Shown here: positions 1 to 8,649 of the stretch, one piece after another | Layout: each line of letters begins with the position of its first letter | Position numbering within the stretch: the stretch's first letter is position 1 | Source: PNON01 sp963757065 | GTDB lineage: Bacteria > Chloroflexota > Anaerolineae > Anaerolineales > Anaerolineaceae | Direction: 5' to 3' | DNA: 64,000 nucleotides | Assembly (NCBI GenBank): GCA_963757065.1 | Contig: CAVWQC010000001.1 | Coordinates: 558,001-622,000 of the forward strand | Translations under genes and position numbers: made by a program | The notes under the pieces: generated by a model | Told to the model about the DNA's origin: nothing | The model's database searches: none | What the model saw: only the letters and a program-made list of their open reading frames with translations

Positions 1-2341
1 TTTCCCCGGCAATAAAATTTCGGTCTTTTGAAGTCTTTGTATTCATGATGATAAATGGAGCAGAAATTCGCTGATCCAATAATGTTGTTTTTTGTAACAT
101 CAGGCCCCTATCGTATAAGATACTGATCGGAACTGCCAGCAAATCCACATCTTTCTGTGGATCGGGGAAAATCATATTACCGATGGATATTTCTGGTAAG
201 TTAACCTTCTCATTCCGAATGGAAGCATTGGAAAGTTGTTTTCCAAGTCCCTGGCGATTCTCATAGGCTGTGCCGCCATAATACAAATCGCTTCGTCCTA
301 TGATGGGGCGTTGGTCTACTGTTTCAGTCAATTTTGAATAAGTGAGATCATGATAATCCGGTACATGTGACGCCATCACCATGAACATCTGTCCGGCGGA
401 GCCAATTTCCAGGTTGGAATGGATCACTTTCTGCCTGACTTGAGCAGTCACAAGGAAATCCGCCCGGGTTCCCGGAAGTTTCTCCAATACAGGTGTAAAT
501 CGCTGGACTCTGCGCATTCCATTTGTGTATGTTCCTTCCCGTTCGATCATGGATTGCACCGGGAAAACTACATCTGCCAGTTTGGCTGTCTCGGTCAGGA
601 ATAATTCCTGAACAATGACAAACTTTGCCTCATCCAGAGCTGTCCTGAAAGCAGGATTATCTCCAACCGGGTCAGCACCGGCAATATAAACTGCGTCTGC
701 CGAGGAAATCACTTTTTCCAATTTGTCATCAGGGCGATAACCAATATCCCAGGCTCCCTGATCATTGGCATTTTGCCATACAGGTATTAATCCACTGCCT
801 GGTTTTCCGATCTTACCTGTTTTTTGCAGCAGTTGTGCGCAGGCTGTAGTTAACTCCACTGAGCCTTGTAATCCCAGACCATCTGACCCGTACATCACGA
901 CCAGGTTTTCAGATTCAGTTATCATTTTTCCGGCTTCACCCGCACTCTCGGTGTCAGGAAATAGGCTGAGGATCGATTCGGCTTCACGTCCGTAGTGGTA
1001 CCGAACGGAAGCAGTTGCATATTTATCCAGTCGGGTGGAGCGGCCGTTCACCACGAGCAATAAAGCACCGCGTTTTACCGCATTCCTCACCTGCAGCCAC
1101 CAAACCGGCGCTTCCTGGTGCAGGTCAGATGCAACCACCAGGATCACTGTACCTTTACCCAATTTTGACAATCCATCCGGTCCGGTGAAACCGACCTTGG
1201 AAACGAGATCTCCTCCCGCCATGCGGCTGTAAAGATATGCCTTACCGTTGAGGTTGTCGGTGAGTTCCTTCAAACTATACAGGTCTTCATTTGCCAGCCT
1301 GCCGCCGGCCACTGAAACGAAGTGGAAACCAAATGTACGCAGTTTCTGAGCTACATGATCCAGTGCATTTTCCCAGGAGGTCTCGACCAGGCTGCCGTTT
1401 TCGCGGATCAGTGGTAGTGTCAGACGGGTTTCACTTTCAGCAAAGTGGTAACCGAAGCGGCCTTTATCGCAGATCCAAATTTCATTGACAGATTCATTCT
1501 GACGAGGCATTGCCCTTTTGATGACCACCTTGCCCTGGCTTTTTGCTTCCCGGCGGGTATTGTAGGTCAAATTGCAGCCGACCGGACAATGATTGCAAAT
1601 GGAGGCTGCTGATTTCAATTCCCATGGACGGGCGCCAAAGCGAAAATCAGCGGTTGTTAATGCACCTACCGGGCAAATATCGCTGGTATTACCTGAGAAT
1701 ATGGAGTCAAAACCCGGTTCAGAATTTGTGACGATCTCCAGCGAGCGTCCGCGTTGATAGAATCCGATCACCGGGTCATCTGCTATCTCGGTCTGGAAGC
1801 GTACACAGCGCCCGCATTGAATACAGCGCTCGCGGTCCAGGTAGATCAATTCTCCCAACGCAACATGCTTGGCACTGTGGTTTTTATCGTTGTAATCAAA
1901 ACGGCTGGTGCCTGGACCAAAACCCATGGTCAGGTTCTGGAGCGGGCATTCACCACCTTTGTCACACACAGGGCAATCCAGTGGATGGGAGGTTAGTAAT
2001 AGTTCAAGTACATCATTTCGGGCATTTTTAACTTTCTCAGTCATCCCGAGCACAACCATGCCCGGGGAAACAGGAGTGGTGCAGGCAGTTTCCAACTTGG
2101 GACCAAACTGCAATTTAGGTTTACCGGTTTCATCCAAAACCACCTGGTTTGTGGTCCGGTCGATCACCGGTCGTCCCACTTCCACCAGGCACATCCTGCA
2201 CATACCCACCGGTTCCATCTTGGGATGGTAGCAAAAAACCGGAATATCAATTCCCAACTCTTTGGCCGCATCCACAATTAACGTACCAGCGGGAACAGTT
2301 ACCGGCATACCATCAATGGTTAAGGTCACATCATTCGCCAT
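1..2341 (-). CDS. nuoG: NADH-quinone oxidoreductase subunit G (partial, C-terminus beyond left edge)
   Basis: Open frame from the ATG at 2341 to the window edge, about 780 codons, so the 3' end is missing. NuoG carries the electron chain of the complex I peripheral arm from NuoE/F to NuoI/B. Translating the minus strand shows the N-terminal [2Fe-2S] site (FCYHPKMEPVGMCRMC), the His/Cys N5 site (HPLDCPVCDKGGEC), the N4 site (CIQCGRC, later DICPVGAL) and an extra CNHCPVGC site matching cluster N7, followed by a molybdopterin-oxidoreductase-like region. A purine-rich RBS (GGGAGAAAG) lies in the last codons of nuoF, one base away from the start. Last visible gene of the nuo operon; membrane-arm genes would lie further left if linked. 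N7 is retained only in some bacterial lineages. Confidence 0.95.
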   Translation of the reverse strand, partial: MANDVTLTIDGMPVTVPAGTLIVDAAKELGIDIPVFCYHPKMEPVGMCRMCLVEVGRPVIDRTTNQVVLDETGKPKLQFGPKLETACTTPVSPGMVVLGMTEKVKNARNDVLELLLTSHPLDCPVCDKGGECPLQNLTMGFGPGTSRFDYNDKNHSAKHVALGELIYLDRERCIQCGRCVRFQTEIADDPVIGFYQRGRSLEIVTNSEPGFDSIFSGNTSDICPVGALTTADFRFGARPWELKSAASICNHCPVGCNLTYNTRREAKSQGKVVIKRAMPRQNESVNEIWICDKGRFGYHFAESETRLTLPLIRENGSLVETSWENALDHVAQKLRTFGFHFVSVAGGRLANEDLYSLKELTDNLNGKAYLYSRMAGGDLVSKVGFTGPDGLSKLGKGTVILVVASDLHQEAPVWWLQVRNAVKRGALLLVVNGRSTRLDKYATASVRYHYGREAESILSLFPDTESAGEAGKMITESENLVVMYGSDGLGLQGSVELTTACAQLLQKTGKIGKPGSGLIPVWQNANDQGAWDIGYRPDDKLEKVISSADAVYIAGADPVGDNPAFRTALDEAKFVIVQELFLTETAKLADVVFPVQSMIEREGTYTNGMRRVQRFTPVLEKLPGTRADFLVTAQVRQKVIHSNLEIGSAGQMFMVMASHVPDYHDLTYSKLTETVDQRPIIGRSDLYYGGTAYENRQGLGKQLSNASIRNEKVNLPEISIGNMIFPDPQKDVDLLAVPISILYDRGLMLQKTTLLDQRISAPFIIMNTKTSKDRNFIAGE

Positions 2342-2342
2342 A

Positions 2343-3596
2343 CTACTTTCTCCCGTTGGATACTGCAAAATCTTCAGGGAATTTCTCGATGGCTGACATC
2401 ACAGCCATGATGGAGAATTCTCCCAGAGCGCACAGGCATTTATTCTGGATCTGCCTCGCGACGGTATTCAATAATTGCACATCTTCCTTGGTATGGTCTG
2501 GTTTTAGCACCTTTTCTGTCAGGTGAGCCATCCAAAAGGTGCCTTCCCGGCATGGTGTGCATTTTCCGCATGACTCATGTTTGAAGAAGTGGACGGTTTT
2601 GTTGATCAACCAGTCCATGCTGACCGAATCATCCACTATGATCACAGAGGCCGAGCCTAACTGTGCACCCAGGCTTGGAACGGATTCATAATCCATGGGT
2701 GTATCCAGGGCTTGATCGTTCGCCAGGATCAAACTTGATGAAGCTCCCGCCGGCATGATCGCTTTGATCTTCCTTCCTTCCGGAATGCCGCCACCAAGCG
2801 TGAAAATCAGTTCCCTGAATGTTGCGCCCAGCGGCAATTCGTAATTTCCGGGTTTATTCACATTACCGGAAAGCGAGAATATCTTTACCCCGGGGCTTTT
2901 TTCAGTTCCATATTCGCGGAACTTGGCACTGCCATTTTCAAGAATGAAAGGCAGGTTTGCCAGCGTTTCGACATTGTTGATCACGGTAGGACGACTATAC
3001 AACCCTTCGACTGCCGGGAAAGGCGGGCGCAGACGCGGCTGCCCCAGTTTGCCTTCGATCGATTCAAGCAGCGCTGTTTCTTCACCGCAGATGTAAGCCC
3101 CTGCCCCAAGATGGGTGTGAATGTTGAGAGAATACTCTGTTCCGAATAATTTATTGCCAAGGAAGCCGGATTTTTTCATTTCGGTAATGCAGTTGTCCAG
3201 GAATTCCGCTTGCTGCCAGAATTCACCCCGCAAATAAACATAGGCATCATGTGCTTGGACTGCATAGGATGCAATCGCCAGGCCTTCAAGGAACTGGAAA
3301 GGATTCTGCTCCAACAACTCACGGTCTTTAAATGTCCCGGGTTCCGACTCATCTGCATTGGCAACCACATAATGCGGCCAAAGATTGTTGGGCAGGAAAG
3401 ACCATTTCAAACCGGTCGGAAATCCAGCGCCGCCTCTTCCCCGCAGACCGGATGCTTTAACAAGATCTATTACTTCCGCTGGTTGGAGTGTGGTGACTGC
3501 TTTTTTGAATCCTGCAAACCCGCTCAATTTTTTATACGAAGCGATCTGGTTGAGGTTGGGAGTATCCAGATGGCGAAAAAGGAGGTGCTTGCTCAT
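2343..3596 (-). CDS. nuoF: NADH-quinone oxidoreductase subunit F
   Basis: 417 aa, full length for the family. Binds NADH and FMN and passes electrons to the iron-sulfur chain at the tip of complex I. Visible signatures: the FMN/NADH glycine-rich loop GRGGAGFPTGLKW near residue 52, ESEPGTFKDRE, GAGAYICGEETALLESIEG near residue 165, and the N3 [4Fe-4S] motif ESCGKCTPCREG near residue 340 with a later CLCALG. Its ATG overlaps the nuoE stop as ATGA, so translation is probably coupled. No sign of damage. Confidence 0.97.
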   Translation of the reverse strand: MSKHLLFRHLDTPNLNQIASYKKLSGFAGFKKAVTTLQPAEVIDLVKASGLRGRGGAGFPTGLKWSFLPNNLWPHYVVANADESEPGTFKDRELLEQNPFQFLEGLAIASYAVQAHDAYVYLRGEFWQQAEFLDNCITEMKKSGFLGNKLFGTEYSLNIHTHLGAGAYICGEETALLESIEGKLGQPRLRPPFPAVEGLYSRPTVINNVETLANLPFILENGSAKFREYGTEKSPGVKIFSLSGNVNKPGNYELPLGATFRELIFTLGGGIPEGRKIKAIMPAGASSSLILANDQALDTPMDYESVPSLGAQLGSASVIIVDDSVSMDWLINKTVHFFKHESCGKCTPCREGTFWMAHLTEKVLKPDHTKEDVQLLNTVARQIQNKCLCALGEFSIMAVMSAIEKFPEDFAVSNGRK

Positions 3597-4100
3597 GCTG
3601 TTTTCTCCTTTTCCCTCAAGTTTTTAATAACTTCCATTGCACTCGTCACAGTTTGATTCTCATGGTAACTGATCCCATCCTTACCTTGAACCTGGAACAT
3701 GGGTGCTTTATCGCAGGCTGCCAGGCACATCACCTGCTCGACTGTGACCAAGCCGTCCTTGGTGGTTCCGCCGGGCTGAATATCCAAAGCTTTGCACAGA
3801 TCTTTCAGGAATTGGTCAGCACCCCGTAAGGCGCAGGGGAGATCGGTGCAAATCTGGAAAGCGATATTTTCCTTCAGGATGGTCCTGGTACAGGGTGTAG
3901 AAGCCGACCACAGAAGCAACCTCTGTTGATGACATCTCCAGAATTTCTGAGATCTCATTTATTGAATGATTACTGATGAATCCAAAATCCCGTTGAACTA
4001 AGTGCAACAATGGCATTACCGCTGATTGTTTCCGATCAGCCGGATACTTTGCCAGAAGTTCTTCAATTTCCCTGGAATATTTATCTGCTATTTGGTTCAT
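3593..4100 (-). CDS. nuoE: NADH-quinone oxidoreductase subunit E, frameshifted as read
   Basis: Thioredoxin-like [2Fe-2S] (N1a) subunit. The N-terminal half starts at the ATG at 4100 (MNQIADKYSREIEELL...) and reads through VGFYTLYQDHPEGKYR. The C-terminal half is in another frame, FQICTDLPCALRG onward, to the stop at 3593. Joining them at 3858-3870 by dropping one base restores the usual family order and all four cluster cysteines (CTDLPC and CLAAC). The shift sits beside TTT and AAAA runs. Both junctions with neighbours are intact ATGA overlaps (with nuoD and nuoF). Because the rest of the operon is intact, I think a sequencing indel is more likely than a dead gene; a programmed frameshift is possible but unsupported. 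Confidence 0.9.
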
Positions 4101-5326
4101 CGGTCACAATCTCCCAGGACAATATCGATGCTGCCAATGATGCCTACCAGGTCAGCGACAAAGTGACCACGGGATAACAACTGCATGATCTGCAGGTTGG
4201 AAAACGAAGGAGTGCGGAAGTGAACCCGGTAGGGGTTCGGACCGCCATCGGATTCAAGGAAGCAGCCCAGTTCACCATGTGGGCCTTCAATTGCCACAAA
4301 GACAGACCCAACCGGTGGTGTGAATCCTTCGGTCCATAATTTGAAGTGATGGATCAATGCTTCCATGCTGGTTCCGATTTCAGAGCGCGGAGGTGGAACG
4401 AACTTCCGATTATTGGAACGAACCGGACCAAATGGCATCATATCCATTGCCTGTCTGACAATACGGACTGATTGACGCATTTCTGCGATGCGAACCGTAT
4501 AGCGGGCATTAATATCGCAGCCATCTGCGGTGGGTATATCAAATTCATATTGTTCATAACCGGAATATGGCCTGGCTTTACGCAGGTCATAAGCCATCCC
4601 GGAACCGCGCAAGACTGGACCAGTGATTCCCCAACGGACACAATCTTCCTTGCTGATCCGTCCAATACCACGGGTACGTTCCAGGAAAAGCGGATTCTTG
4701 GTTAATAAAGATTCATACTCATCGATCCTGCCGGGAAGAATCTCAATAAATTTTCTGACAGCACTATCAAACTCCACCGGAACATCACGCCATATTCCGC
4801 CCGGACGGATATAGGTGGTCATCATGCGCTGGCCGGAAACCAGCTCCAGTATATCCATGATCATTTCCCGTTCGCGCATTGCGTACAGGAAAACAGACAT
4901 GGCTGCCAGGTCAAGAGCGGAAGTTCCCAGCCATAACAAGTGGCTGGCGATCCGCTGCAATTCTGTGAGGACAACCCGGATGGACTGTGCCCTTACCGGA
5001 ACATCCAGATCGCATAGCTTTTCAACAGCCAGGCAGTAAGCCAAATTGTTACCGACCGTATTCATATAATCCATGCGGTCGGTCATCACCTCGGCCTTTT
5101 GATAGGTCTTGGCTTCCATGTTCTTTTCGATGCCGGTATGTAAAAAGCCAATGTCCGGCACGCAGTTTTGAACGATCTCACCATCAAGTTCCAAGACCAG
5201 GCGTAAAACACCGTGCGTGGAAGGGTGCTGCGGACCCATGTTCAACACCATGGTCTCACCCGTCAAGGCGCGTTCCGAGAATAAATGGTCCATTCCGCCT
5301 AATTCAATGGTTTTCTTTTCCGTCAT
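4097..5326 (-). CDS. nuoD: NADH-quinone oxidoreductase subunit D
   Basis: 409 aa 49-kDa-type subunit forming the quinone-binding pocket with NuoB. Starts MTEKKTIEL and contains the family hallmark NMGPQHPSTHGVLRLVLELD near residue 30, then HTGIEKNMEAKTYQKAEVMT and TDRMDYMNTVGNN. The C-terminus ends in DLVGIIGSIDIVLGDCDR, the standard ending. Length is normal. Translationally coupled to nuoE by an ATGA overlap at 4097-4100, and preceded by a 28-base gap from nuoC. Confidence 0.97.
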   Translation of the reverse strand: MTEKKTIELGGMDHLFSERALTGETMVLNMGPQHPSTHGVLRLVLELDGEIVQNCVPDIGFLHTGIEKNMEAKTYQKAEVMTDRMDYMNTVGNNLAYCLAVEKLCDLDVPVRAQSIRVVLTELQRIASHLLWLGTSALDLAAMSVFLYAMREREMIMDILELVSGQRMMTTYIRPGGIWRDVPVEFDSAVRKFIEILPGRIDEYESLLTKNPLFLERTRGIGRISKEDCVRWGITGPVLRGSGMAYDLRKARPYSGYEQYEFDIPTADGCDINARYTVRIAEMRQSVRIVRQAMDMMPFGPVRSNNRKFVPPPRSEIGTSMEALIHHFKLWTEGFTPPVGSVFVAIEGPHGELGCFLESDGGPNPYRVHFRTPSFSNLQIMQLLSRGHFVADLVGIIGSIDIVLGDCDR

Positions 5327-5354
5327 AAATCTCTCCAGGCAGGTAAAAACATAA

Positions 5355-5867
5355 CTATTCTTTTGGAGCAGGTTTTTTTAAGCTAATTTGATCAAAATTA
5401 AAGGTAAACTGTACTTCTTCATACCCCAATGGATAATCTTTACGCTGTGGGTAGCCGCGCCAATCTTCAGGCATTAAGATACGCCGCAGGTCGCTGTGTC
5501 CTTCAAACCGGATGCCAAACATATCCCAGATTTCCCGTTCCTGCCAATTTGCATTGGGATAAATGTTCTCAATGGTAGGAATCACCGGTGAGTTGCCATT
5601 TAACGGAACCCGGATGCACAGTATGACGTTTCGGGAATGCGAGTAAAAGTGATAGACAATATGAAAACGTGGTTCTTGTTCCGGCCAATAATCGACTGCT
5701 GTTTCGTTCTCCAGCATATCGAATGCGAACTCGTCGCGCAAGTAAGTGCACATTTCGATCAAACATTCCGGTGCGATGACCAGGGTAACTTCGCCGCGGA
5801 ATTCGTGCAGGGTGGTCTTGCAGCGGCTTTGAATTGCATCTACAACTGGTTTAATTTTCTCATCCAT
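5355..5867 (-). CDS. nuoC: NADH-quinone oxidoreductase subunit C
   Basis: 30-kDa subunit of the complex I Q-module, about 170 aa. Signature near the C-terminus: REIWDMFGIRFEGHSDLRRI then LMPEDWRGYPQRKDYPLGY. I chose the ATG at 5867 (MDEKIKPVVDAI) because GAGGGG sits seven bases upstream; a TTG four codons earlier (5879) also keeps the frame open but lacks that spacing. Lies 19 bases after nuoB. Confidence 0.96.
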   Translation of the reverse strand: MDEKIKPVVDAIQSRCKTTLHEFRGEVTLVIAPECLIEMCTYLRDEFAFDMLENETAVDYWPEQEPRFHIVYHFYSHSRNVILCIRVPLNGNSPVIPTIENIYPNANWQEREIWDMFGIRFEGHSDLRRILMPEDWRGYPQRKDYPLGYEEVQFTFNFDQISLKKPAPKE

Positions 5868-5886
5868 ACAGCCCCTCAAAGGAGAT

Positions 5887-6369
5887 TCATTTCCATCTTG
5901 AAAGATTTTCTTTTTTGACTTTTTCGTGGAGGGTAATGACCCCGTGGATCAATGCTTCAGGGCGGGGAGGACAACCCGAAACATAAACATCCACCGGAAC
6001 AAGTTCATCCACCCCTTGCATCACAGCGTAATTATTGAAAACCCCGCCACAGGCCGCACAGTCTCCCATCGCGATCACCCACTTTGGATCCGGCATTTGA
6101 TCATACAGGTTGCGCAGCACAGGCGCCATCTTGCGGCTGACGCGTCCGGCAACGATCATGAGGTCAGACTGCCTTGGCGATGGCCGCATCAATTCCATGC
6201 CGAAACGGCTCATATCATAATTTGCAGCCTGTGAAGCCATCATCTCGATCGCGCAGCAGGCCAGTCCAAACAGCATCGGCCACATGGAATTGGTACGCGA
6301 CCAATTGACCGCCTGTTCCAGCGTGACTGTGACAATACCCAGGTTGCCAGCTTTTTGTTCTATTCCCAT
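5887..6369 (-). CDS. nuoB: NADH-quinone oxidoreductase subunit B
   Basis: 160 aa subunit that holds terminal cluster N2 next to the quinone site. Cys ligands are visible as the tandem pair in GLACCAIEMMA, GDCAACGG and SGCPPRPEALI. The open frame extends upstream to 6480, but that extension lies inside nuoA. The internal ATG at 6369 (MGIEQKAGNLG) overlaps the nuoA stop, has GGGAG upstream and gives the normal family length. Overlap with nuoA is ten bases. Confidence 0.96.
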   Translation of the reverse strand: MGIEQKAGNLGIVTVTLEQAVNWSRTNSMWPMLFGLACCAIEMMASQAANYDMSRFGMELMRPSPRQSDLMIVAGRVSRKMAPVLRNLYDQMPDPKWVIAMGDCAACGGVFNNYAVMQGVDELVPVDVYVSGCPPRPEALIHGVITLHEKVKKENLSRWK

Positions 6370-6713
6370 TCCAAGGCTCCCTTCTTCCAGGCATACAGAT
6401 AGCCCACCAGGAGAATACCAATAAAGACCAACATTTCGAAAAACCCGAACAGGCCTAATTTTTTGAAAACTACTGCCCATGGCAGGAAGAAAACCACCTC
6501 GATATCAAACAGGATGAACAAGACAGCGACCAGGTAATAACGAACCGACATCCTGCGTGTTCCAGGACCGTAGGGGGTCATACCTGACTCGTAAGGTTGA
6601 GATTTTCTGGCTGTAGGTCGATGCGGACCAAAAACGGTTCCCAGAACTACAACAAGAATCGCAAGACCGGTAGCGAGGGCAATTAGGACAAGAAGGGGGA
6701 GATATTCCAGCAT
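6360..6713 (-). CDS. nuoA: NADH-quinone oxidoreductase subunit A
   Basis: 117 aa, three transmembrane helices, small membrane subunit at the junction of the complex I arms. Family marks: the helix-1 start LEYLPLLVLIALATG, the loop KSQPYESGMTPYG and the acidic helix LFILFDIEVVFFLPWA. First gene of the nuo operon; the promoter at 6752-6780 lies about 40 bases upstream. Confidence 0.96.
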   Translation of the reverse strand: MLEYLPLLVLIALATGLAILVVVLGTVFGPHRPTARKSQPYESGMTPYGPGTRRMSVRYYLVAVLFILFDIEVVFFLPWAVVFKKLGLFGFFEMLVFIGILLVGYLYAWKKGALEWE

Positions 6714-6751
6714 TACGGCACCTTTTAGCGAAGACTGGATGAATTTAGTCC

Positions 6752-6780
6752 ATTATACACGAAGTGTATAAATTCGACAA
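6752..6780 (-). promoter_or_regulatory. nuo operon promoter with overlapping inverted repeat
   Basis: On the minus strand TTGTCG (6775-6780), a 17-base spacer and TATAAT (6752-6757) form a near-consensus sigma70-type promoter about 40 bases upstream of nuoA. The spacer and -10 contain a perfect dyad with arms TTATACAC and GTGTATAA around a three-base centre (6753-6771). A dyad here would be well placed for a repressor; the regulator is unknown. Confidence 0.75.
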
Positions 6781-6926
6781 AATTAGGTGTAAAAGGCGGA
6801 ATTGATGACTTTGTAGAAAACAACGGAAAGATAAATCGTGAAGCCAAATAATAATGATGACGATTACGTTCTGATGCAACCCGGCTCACTAATCAACGTA
6901 TATGTGAGTGAAGAAGGAGATTAACT

Positions 6927-7355
6927 ATGGAAAATAATATTACTATCGATACCAAAAAGAACCCGGGCTGCTTGTTCCAGATCCTATGGTTCGCTTTCAT
7001 TGGTTGGTGGCTGGGACAAGCCTGGATGATCGTTGCCTGGATCTTGATGATCACGATCGTGGGTATTCCACTCAGTGTAATGATGTTGAATAAGCTACCG
7101 TGGATCATCGCATTGCGAAATGAGCCCGTTCGTGTCCGGGTGACCAGACGTGCAGACGGCAGCCTGGTGGAGCGTGAAATTGATAAACCACAGGTCAATT
7201 TCCTGCTGAGGGCTATTTACTTTATTCTGGTTGGCTGGTGGTTGAGTGCCATCTGGATGGAAGCAGCTTATGCCCTGTGCATGTCTGTGATCGGTCTGCC
7301 GATCGGTTTCTGGATGTTCGATCTGGTGCCGGCAGTTGTCAGCTTGAGACGATAA
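6927..7355 (+). CDS. YccF-type inner membrane protein (DUF307)
   Basis: 142 aa with two related hydrophobic repeats, residues about 12-60 and 92-140, each with GWW followed by a GIPLS- or GLPIG-like turn, the arrangement of YccF proteins. The linker holds a charged stretch (NEPVRVRVTRRADG). Start supported by GAAGGAG eight bases upstream. Divergent from nuoA. The family function is unclear; I infer only an integral membrane location. Followed by a hairpin terminator. Confidence 0.85.
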   Translation: MENNITIDTKKNPGCLFQILWFAFIGWWLGQAWMIVAWILMITIVGIPLSVMMLNKLPWIIALRNEPVRVRVTRRADGSLVEREIDKPQVNFLLRAIYFILVGWWLSAIWMEAAYALCMSVIGLPIGFWMFDLVPAVVSLRR

Positions 7356-7384
7356 ATAATTAGTTATAAAAGATCAAAGATCAA

Positions 7385-7436
7385 AACCATTGCGGGACGG
7401 ATTGAAACTATCCAACCCGTAATGGTTAATTTTTAT
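7385..7436 (+). terminator. rho-independent terminator after yccF-like gene
   Basis: Arms AACCATTGCGGG and CCCGTAATGGTT pair with one mismatch-like position, enclosing an inner GGAT/ATCC pair, and are followed by AATTTTTATT. Confidence 0.7.
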
Positions 7437-7490
7437 TAATGGTTTTCTACTCTGCTGTATCTTTAGTTCAACTATACTTTTATTATTATC

Positions 7491-7519
7491 TTGCCCCTCG
7501 AATAAGATTCCACTATACT
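7491..7519 (+). promoter_or_regulatory. promoter of the CBS-domain gene
   Basis: TTGCCC (7491-7496), a 17-base spacer and TATACT (7514-7519), 31 bases before the ATG of the CBS gene; the RBS AAAAGGAG follows. Confidence 0.6.
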
Positions 7520-7550
7520 GATAATATAACTTCATAAAAAGGAGCGAGAC

Positions 7551-7946
7551 ATGCAGCATAATGTTAAAGCTTGGATGGTAAATTTATTGGTCTTTATTGA
7601 TCCGGATGCAAGTGTACTTGAAGCATTAAACCTGATGCGCAGGCGCTACATTAATAGTATTCTGGTAAATAAAAGCAAGACCAATCCCGATTACGGCATT
7701 ATTACGTCAACTGATATTTGTGACCGGATCATTGCAGAGCAGAAGAACCCGGCCACTACCAAGGTTAGCGAGATCATGCATTCTCCCATCATTACGATCA
7801 GCCAGGATGCAGATCTGATCACATGCGTTAAGTTGATGAAAGAACACAATGTTCACCATATGCCGGTGGTGGATAAAGCTGGAGAATTGGTAGGCTTTAT
7901 TTCAGCAACCGATTTCCTGGTAGTCGCAGAACAACTTGCAAAATAG
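7551..7946 (+). CDS. two-CBS-domain protein
   Basis: 131 aa made almost wholly of a CBS pair: residues about 8-60 (DPDASVLEALNLMRRR, GIITSTDICDRII) and 68-128 (SEIMHSPIITISQDADLITC, MPVVDKAGELVGFISATDF). Such Bateman modules bind adenosyl ligands and usually regulate a partner; no catalytic domain is attached here. Own promoter and a strong RBS (AAAAGGAGCGAGAC). Partner not evident from the neighbours. Soluble, cytoplasmic. Confidence 0.9.
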   Translation: MQHNVKAWMVNLLVFIDPDASVLEALNLMRRRYINSILVNKSKTNPDYGIITSTDICDRIIAEQKNPATTKVSEIMHSPIITISQDADLITCVKLMKEHNVHHMPVVDKAGELVGFISATDFLVVAEQLAK

Positions 7947-8017
7947 ACTTTCTCAAATTTTCACTGGGAAAGCGAAAACCTAATCCTTATTATTATTTTT
8001 GGTTACAGGTAGATGCC

Positions 8018-8649
8018 ATGACTCATCCTGAAATTAATCATGACGAGACGCCAGTTCGATTGTTTAAATCAGATTTTCTGGAATTTTTTACTCACATCAG
8101 CCCAATTACGGTAATCGTTATCTGGCTGCCAATAGCAGTCTATTTCACCTGGTCAGCGATTGCTGGACTGCAAGGTCAAAGCGGATGGTTCATCCCGGTC
8201 GGCATATTGATCGGTCTATTCCTTTGGACGATTTCTGAATACCTGCTGCATCGCTTCCTTTTTCATTTCAAACCCCGCACACCCCGACAGGAAAGATTAT
8301 CCTTCCTTTTCCATGGGGTGCATCACGCCCAGCCCCAGGAAAAATCCCGCCTGGTGATGCCGATCGCATTGAGCATCCCGCTGGCTGCACTGTTTTATTT
8401 TGCCTTTGTGCTGATCATCGGAAAACTGCTTGCCAGCCCGGACTGGGTGGGGCCGTTGTTCACCGGATTTTTGGTGGGCTACCTGTCTATGACCTGACCC
8501 ATTATGCTACCCATCACTTCCCCATGCGTTCAGGCTATGCGAAGTATATCAAACGCTACCATATGCAGCACCATTACAAGACTCCCGATGCACGGTTCGG
8601 TGTCAGCTCACCGATTTGGGACTACGTGTTTAAAACCATGCCTGCCTAG
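8018..8649 (+). CDS. fatty acid hydroxylase / sterol desaturase family protein, frameshifted as read
   Basis: Membrane di-iron hydroxylase family resembling fatty-acid 2-hydroxylase. The first part (8018-8485) has hydrophobic helices and histidine boxes HRFLFHF and HGVHH. The frame then stops at 8497, but the second half continues one frame over: YDLTHYATHHFPMRSGYAKY, then HMQHHYKTPDARFG, to TAG at 8647-8649. One missing base near 8484-8488 explains this. With the frame repaired the protein is about 210 aa with all His boxes. Its stop codon overlaps the stop of the convergent SDR gene. Substrate unknown. Confidence 0.8.

Noticed and set aside
6370..6480. Longer nuoB N-terminus
   Set aside because: The frame is open to 6480, but the extra residues lie inside nuoA, have no RBS and do not resemble NuoB.
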